Positions 12,347 through 23,559 of a DNA stretch of 64,000 bases are shown here, piece after piece. The stretch's first letter is position 1. The number at the start of each line of letters is the position of its first letter. The notes under the pieces are model-generated. The model ran no database searches. It was not told the DNA's origin and saw nothing but the letters and a program-made list of their open reading frames with translations. A program made the position numbers and the translations under genes. Origin of the DNA: Sabellastarte sp. h YS-2021 (Eukaryota > Annelida > Polychaeta > Sabellida > Sabellidae); the NCBI GenBank assembly GCA_964017235.1, contig OZ024936.1, positions 49,155,028 to 49,219,027 on the forward strand, written 5' to 3'.

Positions 12347-12750
12347 TTTTTTTTTTTTTTTTTTAGATAGATAGATAGAGTTTATTTCCAAATTCATATT
12401 TAATATGTATAATATTTATAAATTATTGATATATATATAGAACTTATATGAAAAAAATAATACAATAATCAAGCTATGATACACTAATACAATAACATCA
12501 GAATCAAAGTCAATAATATAAGAATCATTGTTTTAATATTAAAGCTGTTAGTAATGTATTTTTTATGAACCTGTAATGAAAAGGGAGTGGAAGAAGTATA
12601 CTCAAATACTTATGTAATTACCACCCCCAAAATACTTCCATAATAGATTGTGAATATATATTTACATATGATTCAAAATTATTTAATACTTTCAAGTAAT
12701 TATTTAAAAATTATATTAGTCCTATACTACATATTTATTATTAGACAAAA
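12347..12750 (-). mobile_element. Probable 5'-truncated non-LTR retrotransposon or SINE tail
   Basis: Read on the minus strand, this AT-rich insert ends in AAATAAACTCTATCTATC and a run of about 18 A. That is the tail form common in invertebrate LINEs. It interrupts the right TIR of the Mutator-like transposon. No coding sequence remains. Confidence 0.45.
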
Positions 12751-12785
12751 TTGGTACCCGGGCGTGAATTGGTCCACCACCACTA

Positions 12786-13290
12786 TACATTCAGAATGAA
12801 ACAATCAAAAAAATTATGGCCACCACTATAAACCAAATCACAGTTTCGTCTGCACATGCTTTCGCAAACGTCCTTCAAGGGTCAAGTGGGTAAAGCAAAC
12901 GTAGGAAACGAAACCAGGAAGTGATTTTTAAATTGTGAAAAAAGACAACAATATATGATTCCTTTCATAACACGTACATAGGTATATGAGCATATCGCCG
13001 ACAAGACAACTCACAGACATCAACTCGCCGACAAATTATAGATAAATTAATGACACATTATTACCCCATTTTTTTGTCATTTTTTAACTGAAAAGACATT
13101 ACAATATTCAAATAATGATTTATACATGTCTTCAAAGCAGGCAAATCACATTTTTACTTGAGAAGTTTCATTACATTTTCATAGTATAACATGTTTTAGT
13201 GAAGGGAAATGAATTATTGCAGATATATAATACATTATAAAACAATTTATGGCAATATTTTAGTGTTATAAAAGCTGCAAGGGTCTTTTT
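12786..13290. other. Unassigned sequence between elements
   Basis: It contains ACCAGGAAGTGATT (about 12913), a good ETS-type binding word, near several CG dinucleotides. It could be upstream regulatory DNA of MFF, but I cannot show that. Confidence 0.25.
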
Positions 13291-13689
13291 TATGTCAGCT
13301 GACTTGTCAGTCAGCTGGCATTATGTCGTCACTCTGCGGCGTGGGCGTACGCGTACGCGTCCGCGTGAACAACTTCTCCTCCAAAACTACAAGGCCTAGA
13401 GACGTGCTGTTTTTTTTAAAAGATACCTTATCTATCGAGGATGAAAAATTGTTCAAGGCATGCAAATCTGTCTGTTCGTCTGTTTGCTAGAGACATTACA
13501 AGGGGGGTACCCCCACCAAAAGTGTGAAAATTTCAACTTTTTATCACAATTTTCTCAGTGACTATTGCAGGGATTTCTCTCATATCTTGCATATATGTAC
13601 TAGGCCAGAGGTAGATTCTCTTGTGTGAGTATGAGACCTGGATCTCTCTTACTTTTTTTTTAATAATTTTTTTTAATAATTTTTAATGC

Positions 13690-16600
13690 ATTAACATTCA
13701 TGAAATCATGCACAAAATCATTTATAACTTGAAAACTGTTGCATCTAGAGCATTTTGTTAAAATATGTTATTCAGCTACTTTTTTCATAGCTACAATATG
13801 GTGAGTAAGTTGGGTGCCTGTCTCAATAGCTAAGTGAGTAATAGCTACTTTTGGGCTTTTCAGTAACTTCCATCATGAGTAGAATCACTTGTAACTTAAA
13901 AACTATTGCATTTAGAGAATTTCGTATAAATATGTTATTCAGCTACTTTTGGGTCAGCTATAACATAGTAAAATTTTAGACCTGTAGCTCATGGCATAGC
14001 TGAGTAATAGCTACTTTTAGGTTATCACTGTTGAGTAAATTGCTTATAACTTCAAAAGTATTGCATTTAGAGAATTTCGTATAAATATGTTATTCAGCTA
14101 CTTTTGGGTCAGCTATAACATAGTAAAATTTCAGACCTGTAGCTCATGGCATAGCTGAGTAATAGCTACTTTTAGGTTATCACTGTTGAGTAAATCGCTT
14201 ATAACTTGGAAACTATTGCATTTAGAGTATTTTGTTTCAATATGTTATTCACCTATTTTGGGATCAGCTATAACATAGTGAAGTTTCAGATCTGTGGCTC
14301 ATTGCATAGCTGAGTAATAGCTACTTTGAAGTTCTCACTATTGAGTAAATCAGTTGTAATTGGAAAACTATTGCATTTAGAGAATTTCGTATAAATATGT
14401 TATTCAGCTACTTTTGGGTCAGCTATAACATAGTAAAATTTCAGACCTGTAGCTCATGGCATAGCTGAGTAATAGCTACTTTTAGGTCATCACTATTGAG
14501 TAAATCAGTTGTAACTTGAAAACTATTGCATTTACAGTATTTTGCTTAAATATGTTGTTCACCTACTTTTGGGTCAGCTATAACATAGTAAAATTTCAGA
14601 CCTGTAGCTCATGGCATAGCTGAGTAATAGCTACTTTTAGGTCATCACTATTGAGTAAATCAGTTGTAACTTGAAAACTATTGCACTTACAGTATTTTGC
14701 TTTAATATGTTGTTCACCTACTTTTGGGTCAGCTATAACATAGTGAAATTTCAGACCTGTAGCTCATTGCATAGCTGAGTAATAACTACTTTGAGGTTCT
14801 CACTATTGAGTAAATCAGTTGTAATTGGAAAATTATTGCATTTAGAGAATTTAGTATAAATATGTTATTCAGCTACTTTTGGGTCAACTATAACATAGTA
14901 AAATTTCAGACCTGTAGCTCATGGCATAGCTGAGTAATAGCTACTTTTAGGTCATCATTATTGAGTAAATCAGTTGTAACTTGAAAACTATTGCATTTAC
15001 AGTATTTTGCTTAAATATGTTGTTCACCTACTTTTGGGTCAGCTATAACATAGTAAAATTTCAGACCTGTAGCTCATGGCATAGCTGAGTAATAGCTACT
15101 TTTAGGTCATCACTATTGAGTAAATCAGTTGTAACTTGAAAACTATTGCATTTACAGTATTTTGCTTAAATATGTTGTTCACCTACTTTTGGGTCAGCTA
15201 TAACATAGTAAAATTTCAGACCTGTAGCTCATGGCATAGCTGAGTAATAGCTACTTTGAGGTTATCACTGTTGAGTAAATCAGTTGTAATTGGAAAACTA
15301 TTGCATTTAGAGAATTTAGTATAAATATGTTATTCAGCTACTTTTGGGTCAACTATAACATAGTAAAATTTCAGACCTGTAGCTCATGGCATAGCTGAGT
15401 AATAGCTACTTTTAGGTCATCACTATTGAGTAAATCAGTTGTAACTTGAAAACTATTGCATTTACAGTATTTTGCTTAAATATGTTGTTCACCTACTTTT
15501 GGGTCAGCTATAACATAGTAAAATTTCAGACCTGTAGCTCATGGCATAGCTGAGTAATAGCTACTTTTAGGTCATCACTATTGAGTAAATCAGTTGTAAC
15601 TTGAAAACTATTGCATTTACAGTATTTTGCTTAAATATGTTGTTCACCTACTTTTGGGTCAGCTATAACATAGTAAAATTTCAGACCTGTAGCTCATGGC
15701 ATAGCTGAGTAATAGCTACTTTTAGGTCATCAATATTGAGTAAATCAGTTGTAACTTGAAAACTATTGCATTTACAGTATTTTGCTTAAATATGTTGTTC
15801 GCCTACTTTTGGGTCAGCTATAACATAGTAAAATTTCAGACCTGTAGCTCATGGCATAGCTGAGTAATAGCTACTTTTAGGTTATCACTGTTGAGTAAAT
15901 CGCTTATAACTTGGAAATTATTGCATTTAGAGTATTTTGTTTCAATATGTTATTCACCTATTTTGGGGTCAGCTATAACATAGTGAAGTTCCAGACCCGT
16001 GACTCATTGCATAGCTGAGTAATAGCTACTTTTAGGTTATCACTGTTGAGTAAATCGCTTATAACTTGGAAACTATTGCATTTAGAGTATTTTGTTTCCA
16101 TATGTTATTCACCTATTTTGGGATCAGCTATAACATAGTGAAGTTTCAGATCTGTGGCTCATTGCATAGCTGAGTAATAGCTACTTTGAAGTTCTCACTA
16201 TTGAGTAAATCAGTTGTAATTGGAAAACTATTGCATTTAGAGAATTTCGTATAAATATGTTATTCAGCTACTTTTGGGTCAGCTATAACATAGTGAAATT
16301 ACAGACCTGTAGCTCATGGCATAGCTGAGTAATAGCTACTTTTAGGTCATCACTATTGAGTAAATCAGTTGTAACTTGAAAACTATTGCATTTACAGTAT
16401 TTTGCTTAAATATGTTGTTCACCTACTTTTGGGTTAGCTATAACATAGTAAAATTTCAGACCTGTAGCTCATGGCATAGCTGAGTAATAGCTACTTTTAG
16501 GTCATCACTATTGAGTAAATCAGTTGTAACTTGAAAACTATTGCATTTACAGTATTTTGCTTTAATATGTTGTTCACCTATTTTTGGGTCAGCTATAACA

Positions 16601-18075
16601 TAGTGAAATTTCAGACCTGTAGCTCATTGCATAGCTGAGTAATAACTACTTTGAGGTTCTCACTATTGAGTAAATCAGTTGTAATTGGAAAACTATTGCA
16701 TTTAGAGAATTTAGTATAAATATGTTATTCAGCTACTTTTGGGTCAACTATAACATAGTAAAATTTCAGACCTGTAGCTCATGGCATAGCTGAGTAATAG
16801 CTACTTTTAGGTCATCACTATTGAGTAAATCAGTTGTAACTTGAAAACTATTGCATTTACAGTATTTTGCTTAAATATGTTGTTCACCTACTTTTGGGTC
16901 AGCTATAACATAGTAAAATTTCAGACCTGTAGCTCATGGCATAGCTGAGTAATAGCTACTTTTAGGTTATCACTGTTGAGTAAATCGCTTATAACTTGGA
17001 AATTATTGCATTTAGAGTATTTTGTTTCAATATGTTATTCACCTATTTTTGGGTCAGCTATAACATAGTGAAGTTCCAGACCCGTGACTCATTGCATAGC
17101 TGAGTAATAGCTACTTTGAAGTTCTCAATGTTGAGTAAATCACTTGTAATTTGAAAACTATTGCATTTAGAGAATTTAGTATAAATATGTTATTCAGCTA
17201 CTTTTGGGTCAGCTATAACATTGTAAAATTTCAGACCTGTAGCTCATGGCATAGCTGAGTAATAGCTACTTTTAGGCTATCACTGTTGAGTAAATCACTT
17301 ATAACTTGAAAACTATTGCATTTAGAGTATTTTGTTTCCAATATGTTATTCACCTATTTTGGGGTCAGCTATAACATAGTGAAGTTCCAGACCTGTGGCT
17401 CATTGCATAGCTGAGTAATAGCTACTTTGAAGTTCTCACTGTTGAGTAAATCAGTTGTAATTGGAAAACTATTGCATTTACATATATTTGTGCAAATATG
17501 TTATTCAGCTACTTTTGGGTCAGCTATAACATAGTGAAATTACAGACCTGTAGCTCATGGCACAACTGAGCAATAGCTGTTCTCAGGCACTGACTGTTGA
17601 GTAAATCAGCTATAACTTGAAAAATATTGCATTTGGAGTATTTTGTTAAAATATATTGTTCACCTACTTTTGGGTTAGCTATAACATAGTGAAATTACAG
17701 ACCTATAGCTCATGGCATAGCGGAGCAATAGCTATTTTCTGGTTCTCACTATTGAGTAAATCAGTTGTAACTTGAAAACTATTGCATTTACAGTATTTTG
17801 CTTAAATATGTTGTTCAGCTACTTTTAGGTCAGCTATAACAGAGCAAAAATTCAGACATGTAGCTCATTGCATAGCTGAGTAATAGTTACTTTGAGGTTC
17901 TCACTCTTGAGTAAATCAGTTGTAACTTGAAAATTATTACATTTAGAGTATTTTGTTAAATATGTTATTCACAGACGTTTTGGTCAGCTATAACATAGTG
18001 AAATTGCAGACCTCTATGTCATGGGATAGCTGAGCAATAGCTTCTTTCAGGTTCTCACTGTTGAGTAAATCATTG
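13690..18075 (+). repeat. 155-bp tandem array (about 28 units)
   Basis: The word TGAGTAATAGCT recurs every 155 bp (for example 14001, 14156, 14311, 14466). Units share GAGTAAATC, AACTATTGCATTTA, CTACTTTTGGGTCAGCTATAACATAGT and TTTCAGACCTGTAGCTCATGG. Variants recur in blocks: the text at 14281 is repeated at 16141, 1860 bp or 12 units away. Frames through it are short or broken. Confidence 0.95.
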
Positions 18076-18079
18076 TATC

Positions 18080-19040
18080 CAACCTGTAGGAAATCATGGG
18101 CTGGGAATCTGTTAATATGGTCCGATTTGACCTTGGAACCCTCCTTCAAGGTCAAATGAGGATAGCCAAACATAAAAGTGCTTATAACTCGCTTATTATT
18201 GGTCCCAGAGGTTGGAATGAAAACCAACCTATAGAAAATCATGAGCTGGGAATTTTTTGGTGTGGTCGGATTTCACCTTGGACCCCTCCTTCAAGGTCAA
18301 ATGAGGATAGCCAAACTTAAAAGTGCTTATAACTCACTTATTATTGGTCCTAGAGGTTTCGAATGGAAAACCAACCTATAGAAAATCATGGGCTGGGAAT
18401 CTTTTGGTGTGGTCGGATTTGACCTGGGACCCCTCCTTCAAGGGCAGTTGAGGATAGCCAAACTTACAATTGCTTAGAACTCGCTTATTATTGGTCCTAC
18501 AAGTTTCGGATGGTAAACAAGCTACAGGAAATCATGGGCTGGGAATTTTTTTGTGTGGTCGGATTTGACCTTGGACCCCCTCCTTCCAGGTCAAACGAAG
18601 ATAGCCAAACTTAAAGTGCTTATAACTCGCGTATTATTGGTCTTGGAGGTTTGGGATGGTAAACCAACATATAGGAAATCATGGGCTGGGATTCTTTTGG
18701 TGTGGTCAGATTTGACCTGGGACCCCTCCTTCAAGGGCAGTTGAGGATAGCCAAACTTACAATTGCTTAGAACTCGCTTATTATTGGTCCTACAAGTTTG
18801 GGATGGTAAACAAGCTACAGGAAATCATGGGCTGGGAATTTTTTTGTGTGGTCGGATTTGACCTTGGACCCCCTCCTTCAAGGTCAAACAAGGATAGCCA
18901 AATTTAAAAAGTGCCTATAACTCACTTATTATTGGTCCGAGAGGTTTGGGATGGTAAACCATCCTAAATTCTTTGGCTGGGAATCTTTTGGTATGGTCAG
19001 ATTTGACCTTTGGACCCCTTCTTCATGGTGGAACGAGGAT
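18080..19040 (+). repeat. 146-bp tandem array
   Basis: About six units carry TTATTATTGGTCCTAGAGG, AAATCATGGGCTGGGAAT, GGTCGGATTTGACCTTGGA and CTCCTTCAAGGTCAAA. Spacing is about 146 bp. The unit joins the 155-bp array directly at about 18075. Confidence 0.9.
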
Positions 19041-19321
19041 ATTGCATTTATAGTATTTCTTTAAATATTTTTAACCTACTTTTTACCCTTAAACAATTAC
19101 CTTGTTACTTTATTTCATAATACCATTTGCAGGGCACAACTTTTTTGTCGTTTTCTTCTGTCAGCTTCGGAATATCTTTCGAACATGTGTTCAGTTACCA
19201 TTTACTGTATTTCTGTACAGCCCTTTCCCTGATAATTATGCTTTCCTCTCATTATCACCATCACAAATCAAAAACATTCAGTCAGCTGACACAGTGCCCG
19301 TTCACGGGCACTCTCCTCTTG

Positions 19322-20080
19322 TTTATATAAATAATCTGTCGGCAACTTGCAGGTAATTCAACACATATTAAAGTAAATTTAAAAAAAATTTACATATGGA
19401 TGTACGAAATAGTGTTTTACAATCAAGAAAAGATATTTTAAAATATTGTTTTAAGCCATCTAAGGTTGGCGAAAATAGGGGGTTCCAACAGCATTAGAAA
19501 TACGTGAACAGGCATTCTTTTTAGTTTAGGCTTAATTATGAAGAAAATATCCACTAAAATGCTGAAATATATTTGTATCATTCATTAATGTCACAGGATT
19601 TTTGTGGTATAATTGATGCAATTATGTTAAGTCAATTACAGTGATCTCATAGGAGGTGAAGTTGTTTTTAAAGTTTTATAGTAAAAATTTTATTATTGGA
19701 TTTGTCAGTACATGCGCTGATCAAGTGGTGTTATAGTATAAAATCATAAATAATTGAATATGCATGAGTTTTGGTCTGGTGCCATTGTTGTGAGGAGCTT
19801 TCATAGAATGAACTAATCAATATTCATGAAAGCCATGTTGATTTGTGGCTTGAATAATTTAACTTGGGTGTATGAATGTTCCTAGTTATGCAGAGAAGGT
19901 TTATTCTATTCAGACACATGCACGGCGAAGATTTACCCACCCACCCTGTAACCCATATTTTTTTTTTCAAAAAATATTTTATTGTTGGGAACAGTCCCAT
20001 ATATTTCTGAACCATATTTGTAAATATGTACTAATTTTACTAAAATATCTAATATGTTGGTTAGTAGAAAAAAATGGCCA
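19322..20080. other. AT-rich sequence, nothing recognised
   Basis: No conserved coding segment or element ends are seen. It is probably intronic or 5'-flanking DNA of MFF. Confidence 0.35.
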
Positions 20081-20094
20081 AAGAAACCACATGC

Positions 20095-20640
20095 AGAGAG
20101 TCTAGAAAACCGGTCAGATTTACCCCCTGCCCCCTCCCCGGTGAGTCGATATGGGTCATAAAATTGCAGATTCTGTGTTTTTGACTTTTATCTTCTTTAT
20201 TATTGCTTTAAGAGTTTTTGAATGTGTTGGTAGGTAAAAGGAAAACATATACAGGGAGTCTAGAAAGCAGGTCAGAATTTATCCCCTGTCCCCCCTTTTG
20301 GATCACACAAGGGTCACAGATTGTGTTTTTGGCTTTTATATCCTTTATTACTGCTTTTAGAGTTTTTGAATGGAGGTAATAGAAAACTGTAAGCTGGGAT
20401 TCTGGAAAGCCATTCAGATTTACCCCATGCCCCCCTCCCCCATAATGTATCAAACTGGGATCATAAAATCACAGATTTGTTTTTGGCTTTTATCTCCTTT
20501 ATTACTGTTTTTAGAGCTTTTGAAAGTATTGTGAGGTAATGAGAAACCATATAAAGAGAATCCAGCTTGCCATTCAGATTTACTGCCTGGCCCCTTAAGG
20601 GTCAAACTGAGGTCATAAAATTACAGATGTTGTGCTTTTT
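20095..20640 (+). repeat. Diverged tandem array of about 150 bp (four units)
   Basis: TCAGATTTACCCC-like words recur at about 20115, 20272, 20415 and 20574, with CTTTATTATTGCTTTTAGAG between them. The order of words matches the 146-bp family (TTATTATTGGTCC...GTCGGATTTGACC...CCTCC...GGTCA), so it is an older relative. It ends about 300 bp before the MFF start codon. Confidence 0.75.
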
Positions 20641-20942
20641 GGCTCACAATATTTACCTCAAATAGTCAAATACAGATCTTTGCAATATCTGTTCTACTCT
20701 TTAGTATTTAACAATAACTTTAAAATAGTGTTTTTGTCAGGATTACTTCTGTATGAGAATATTTTTGACAGCATTCTTTTCCTTTTTTCCCCATTATTTA
20801 AATTTCAGCATGTTTTCATTTTCAACTTATTGGGATGCTCTGTTTTTGTTTTCAAAAAGCCTTTTCTAGTTGGGTATAGTGCTTTGAAAAAAATGAACCT
20901 GCTTTTAAATGTAAAAACGTGGCATTTTTACATGTATTTCAG

Positions 20943-21063
20943 ATGTCCAGTAACCCTGCAAACACCTTGCCCCCTCAGTATGATGAAGCCCTTCCCAACG
21001 ATTATGACCCTGAATTTACTGCAGATATTAGCACAAAGATGAGAGTACCTGAAAGGATAGGAG
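20943..21063 (+). CDS. MFF: Mitochondrial fission factor, first coding exon
   Basis: MFF is a tail-anchored outer-membrane protein of mitochondria and peroxisomes that recruits the dynamin GTPase Drp1 for fission. This exon starts at an ATG directly after a TATTTCAG acceptor, so an upstream non-coding exon is expected. It encodes 40 codons plus one base, including YDPEFTADISTKMRVPERI. Vertebrate MFF begins with Y-x-x-x-(F/Y)-T-x-x-I-S-x-(R/K)-M-R-V-P-E-(K/R), the Drp1-binding first motif. The donor is GAG|GTATGT (phase 1), matching the next exon. Orthologues in protostomes are called Tango11. Confidence 0.88.
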
Positions 21064-21978
21064 GTATGTTGATGACTGAATTCTAATCAAATCTACTGCT
21101 TTGCAGGCACAGTATGTTACCCACAATGGGAAACTCAGTGTGCAAAACTAAACAAAAAAGAAAAATTTTGAAAACAGGATACCCAAGGGACTATCTAGGT
21201 CAGTAATCTAGGGTTGTGGCAGTGAATGGAAGTAAGACTACTAAAAGGGGAAGCTTGAGTTGACAAGCTGCGTGATAAGATGTGTCTTCAAGGATATGAT
21301 TGAGGGTGCTGTTTCTTATGTGGGACAGAAATCCAGAAGGTTGGTACATAATGGCTGAAGGAGTTGAAGAACTGTTGTTATTATTTGTGATCTTTACATT
21401 TGATAGAGGGAATTAAGTTTCATATTTGCTGACTGCTCTTATTCGAAATCTAACTTGGTTCTTTGTTTACTTTCTTTATGCTATATATCTGAATTATTTT
21501 GCTATTTTTTTATCAAAAGTTATATTGTAAAAAAAACCTTTAGACTTTCTTTGCGAAACATGTATTTATGTTATAAACATCGTTTTTTGTTTACTTTTGT
21601 GAATGAATATGGTGTCAGTGACATTTGTAGTTGTGTAATAACAATTCTAAATCTAGTAGTACTTTTATAGCGCTTAATATCTAATCTATTGACAGACTCT
21701 AAGGCGCATAATGCCAGAAATCTGAGATCATAATCATAAAATCAATACATTGAAGAGGATGAAATACAATAAAAATATTTACATGTACTTATTTCTTTTG
21801 TATTCTGTATTGTTTGACATTATAACTTAAAATCATTTTTTAATTAAATTAAAAATAGTTTGTTTTAGCTTTAATGACTACATGTGTTAAATGTCAAAGC
21901 AGGTTCTACTTAGAAGAAAACTCTGTGTACATTAATTACACTAAGAATGCACTTTATTTTTTTTGCACAAATATTTAG
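21064..21978 (+). other. MFF: MFF intron 1
   Basis: This 915-bp intron runs from GTATGT to ATATTTAG. Text near 21655-21715 (TATAGCGCTTAATATC ... TCTAAGGCGC) resembles the 3' tail of tRNA-type SINEs, but there is too little to call one. Confidence 0.7.
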
Positions 21979-22065
21979 GCAATGAACATGGGGAGTCTGC
22001 AACACATCCATCATGGGTGCCACACTCTGCAAACATGAATGTTCCAGAGAAAATAGTGCTTGCAG
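21979..22065 (+). CDS. MFF: Mitochondrial fission factor, second coding exon
   Basis: The 87-bp exon has an acceptor ATATTTAG and a donor GCAG|GTACAG, phase 1 at both sides, so it joins exon 1 in frame. It encodes a segment ending NMNVPEKIVLAG. This corresponds to the second conserved short repeat of MFF, (M/V)-x-V-P-E-(R/K)-I-V-(V/L)-A-G, which with the first repeat binds Drp1. Both repeats are intact, so the Drp1-recruiting end of the protein should be functional. Confidence 0.88.
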
Positions 22066-22468
22066 GTACAGATATTAAACTTATTTTCAATGGAGTATTT
22101 GGTTTTTGGCACTGGAAATTTGAACTATTCCTACTCTTTCATGTTTCAAAAGGTGACTTAAAACCTGCCTATTTCAGAATTCTTTTCATCCCTAGTCTCT
22201 GAACTATTCAACATCGATGGTCTCCATGTTCACAACCATTATCTTGTTCAATGACTCTTATTTATGTCTTATGTTTTTGGATGGTGTTAGTTCGGAGATT
22301 AAGCACTTGGATACTTTGATGTAAAACCCAAACTTAGGGTATTAAACCTCATGTCTTCCATTGTCTTTTTGATTACCACTAGGTTCTCTTGCTACACACA
22401 TATTAAGGATGCATGGGCCTGATTGGGCCATGAATATTTCTCCGGTCTCAGTGCTAACTATTTTTTTT

Positions 22469-23100
22469 AAGAGCCAGCTCTAGCGAGGCTCTGCTTCTAC
22501 GGATCACTTTTTTTTATGTCAACTGACTTGTCAGTCATCTGACATTATGGCATCACTCTACGTTGTCCATGTGAACAATTTATCCTCCATAACTACAAGG
22601 CCCAGAGACATGCTGTTTTTTTAAATAAAAAGATACCTTATCTATCGAGGATGAAAAATTGTTCAAGGCATGCAAATCTCCTTGTTCATCTGTTCTCCAG
22701 AGCCATTACAAGTGAGGTACCCCCACCCAAAGTGTGAAAATTTCAACACTTTCATCACTCTGTGGTGTCTGTGTCTGCGTCCTCTTGAACAACTTCTCCA
22801 AAAGTAGAATGCCCAGAGACATGCTGTTTCTTTGAATAGGTACCTTCTCTATCATAAGGAAGGACCTTGCACAAGGTCTCATATCTATCAAGGATAAAAA
22901 ATTGTTAAAGACATATAGATCTGTTGTTTCCCAGAGCCACAGAAGCAAGCTACCACCACCCAAAGTGTGAAAGCTTCAACACATTATCACAATTTTCTCA
23001 TTTGACTGTTGCAGGGATTTCTCTCATATCTTGCATATACGTACTAGACCACAAGTAGATTACCTTGTGAGGGTATCAGACCTGGATCTTTTATTATTTT
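22469..23100 (+). mobile_element. Broken left ends of Helentron-like elements
   Basis: Three 5' ends lie in a row. First is a palindrome AGAGCC...GGCTCT (22470-22492) of another family. Next comes a family-1 left end (about 22515-22740) with TGTCAACTGAC and CTCCATAACTAC. Then follows a second family-1-like left segment (22755-23095) starting at CATCACTCTGTGG. None has an array or 3' end. They look like stalled or truncated insertions just upstream of copy 2. Confidence 0.6.
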
Positions 23101-23559
23101 TATGTCAGCTGACTTGTCAGTCGGCTGACATTATGTCGTCACTCTGCGGCGTGGGCGTACGCGTCCGCGTGAACAACTTCTCCTCCAAAACTACAAGGCC
23201 TAGAGACGTGCTGTTTTTTTTAAAAGATACCTTATCTATCGAGGATGAAAAATTGTTCAAGGCATGCAAATCTGTCTGTTCGTCTGTTTGCTAGAGACAT
23301 TACAAGGGGGGTACCCCCACCAAAAGTATGAAAATTTCAACACTTAATCACAATTTTCTCAGTGACTATTGCAGGGATTTCTCTCATATCTTGCATATAT
23401 GTACTAGGCCACAGGTAGATTCTCTTGTGTGAGTATGAGACCTGGATCTGTCTTACTTTTTTTTAATAAATTTTTTTAATAATTTTTAATGCATTAAAAT
23501 TCATGAAATCATGCACAAAATCATTTATAACTTGAAAAGTGTTGCATTTTGTTAAAATA

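Larger units (their letters stand above)
8429..12785 (-). mobile_element. Mutator-like DNA transposon with TIRs
   Basis: The ends are inverted copies of TAGT(A/G)GTGGTGGACC and then AATTCACGCCCGGGTACC, at 8429 and ending at 12785. Inverted similarity continues inward (CCCACCC-CTCAATTT, then CAGATCCG...CGGAAC, about 8460-8650 versus 12215-12340). The right TIR is split by a later poly-T-bounded insertion (12347-12750). The TIRs enclose a transposase gene on the minus strand. I could not see a convincing 9-bp target duplication, so the outermost bases may be off by a few. Confidence 0.75.
13291..19321 (+). mobile_element. Helentron-like element, family 1, copy 1 (6.0 kb)
   Basis: The left end, after a T run, is a palindrome with arms TGTCAGCTGAC and GTCAGCTG(G/A)CA. 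A GCGTACGCGTCCGCG stretch and CTCCAAAACTAC follow. The body is about 28 tandem 155-bp units and then about six 146-bp units. The right end repeats GTCAGCTGACA, then has the perfect hairpin GTGCCCGT-tc-ACGGGCAC (19294-19311) and ends CTCTTG before TT. There are no TIRs, no target duplication, a subterminal palindrome, a 3' hairpin and a T-rich target. These features match non-autonomous Helentrons (HINEs) and bivalve 'pearl' elements. It contains no Rep/helicase gene. Confidence 0.75.

Noticed and set aside
8418-12795. Target-site duplication of the Mutator-like element
   Set aside because: ACTGTACT on the left and ACTATACA on the right are only partly alike, and overlap the possible TIR. I do not claim a duplication.
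12900-12930. ETS-like CAGGAAGTG as the MFF promoter
   Set aside because: A single motif 8 kb from the start codon, with similar words elsewhere in the window, is not enough.
22201-22468. Possible extra exon after MFF exon 2
   Set aside because: No splice pair with the right phase. Exon 2 joins exon 3 directly according to conserved motifs.
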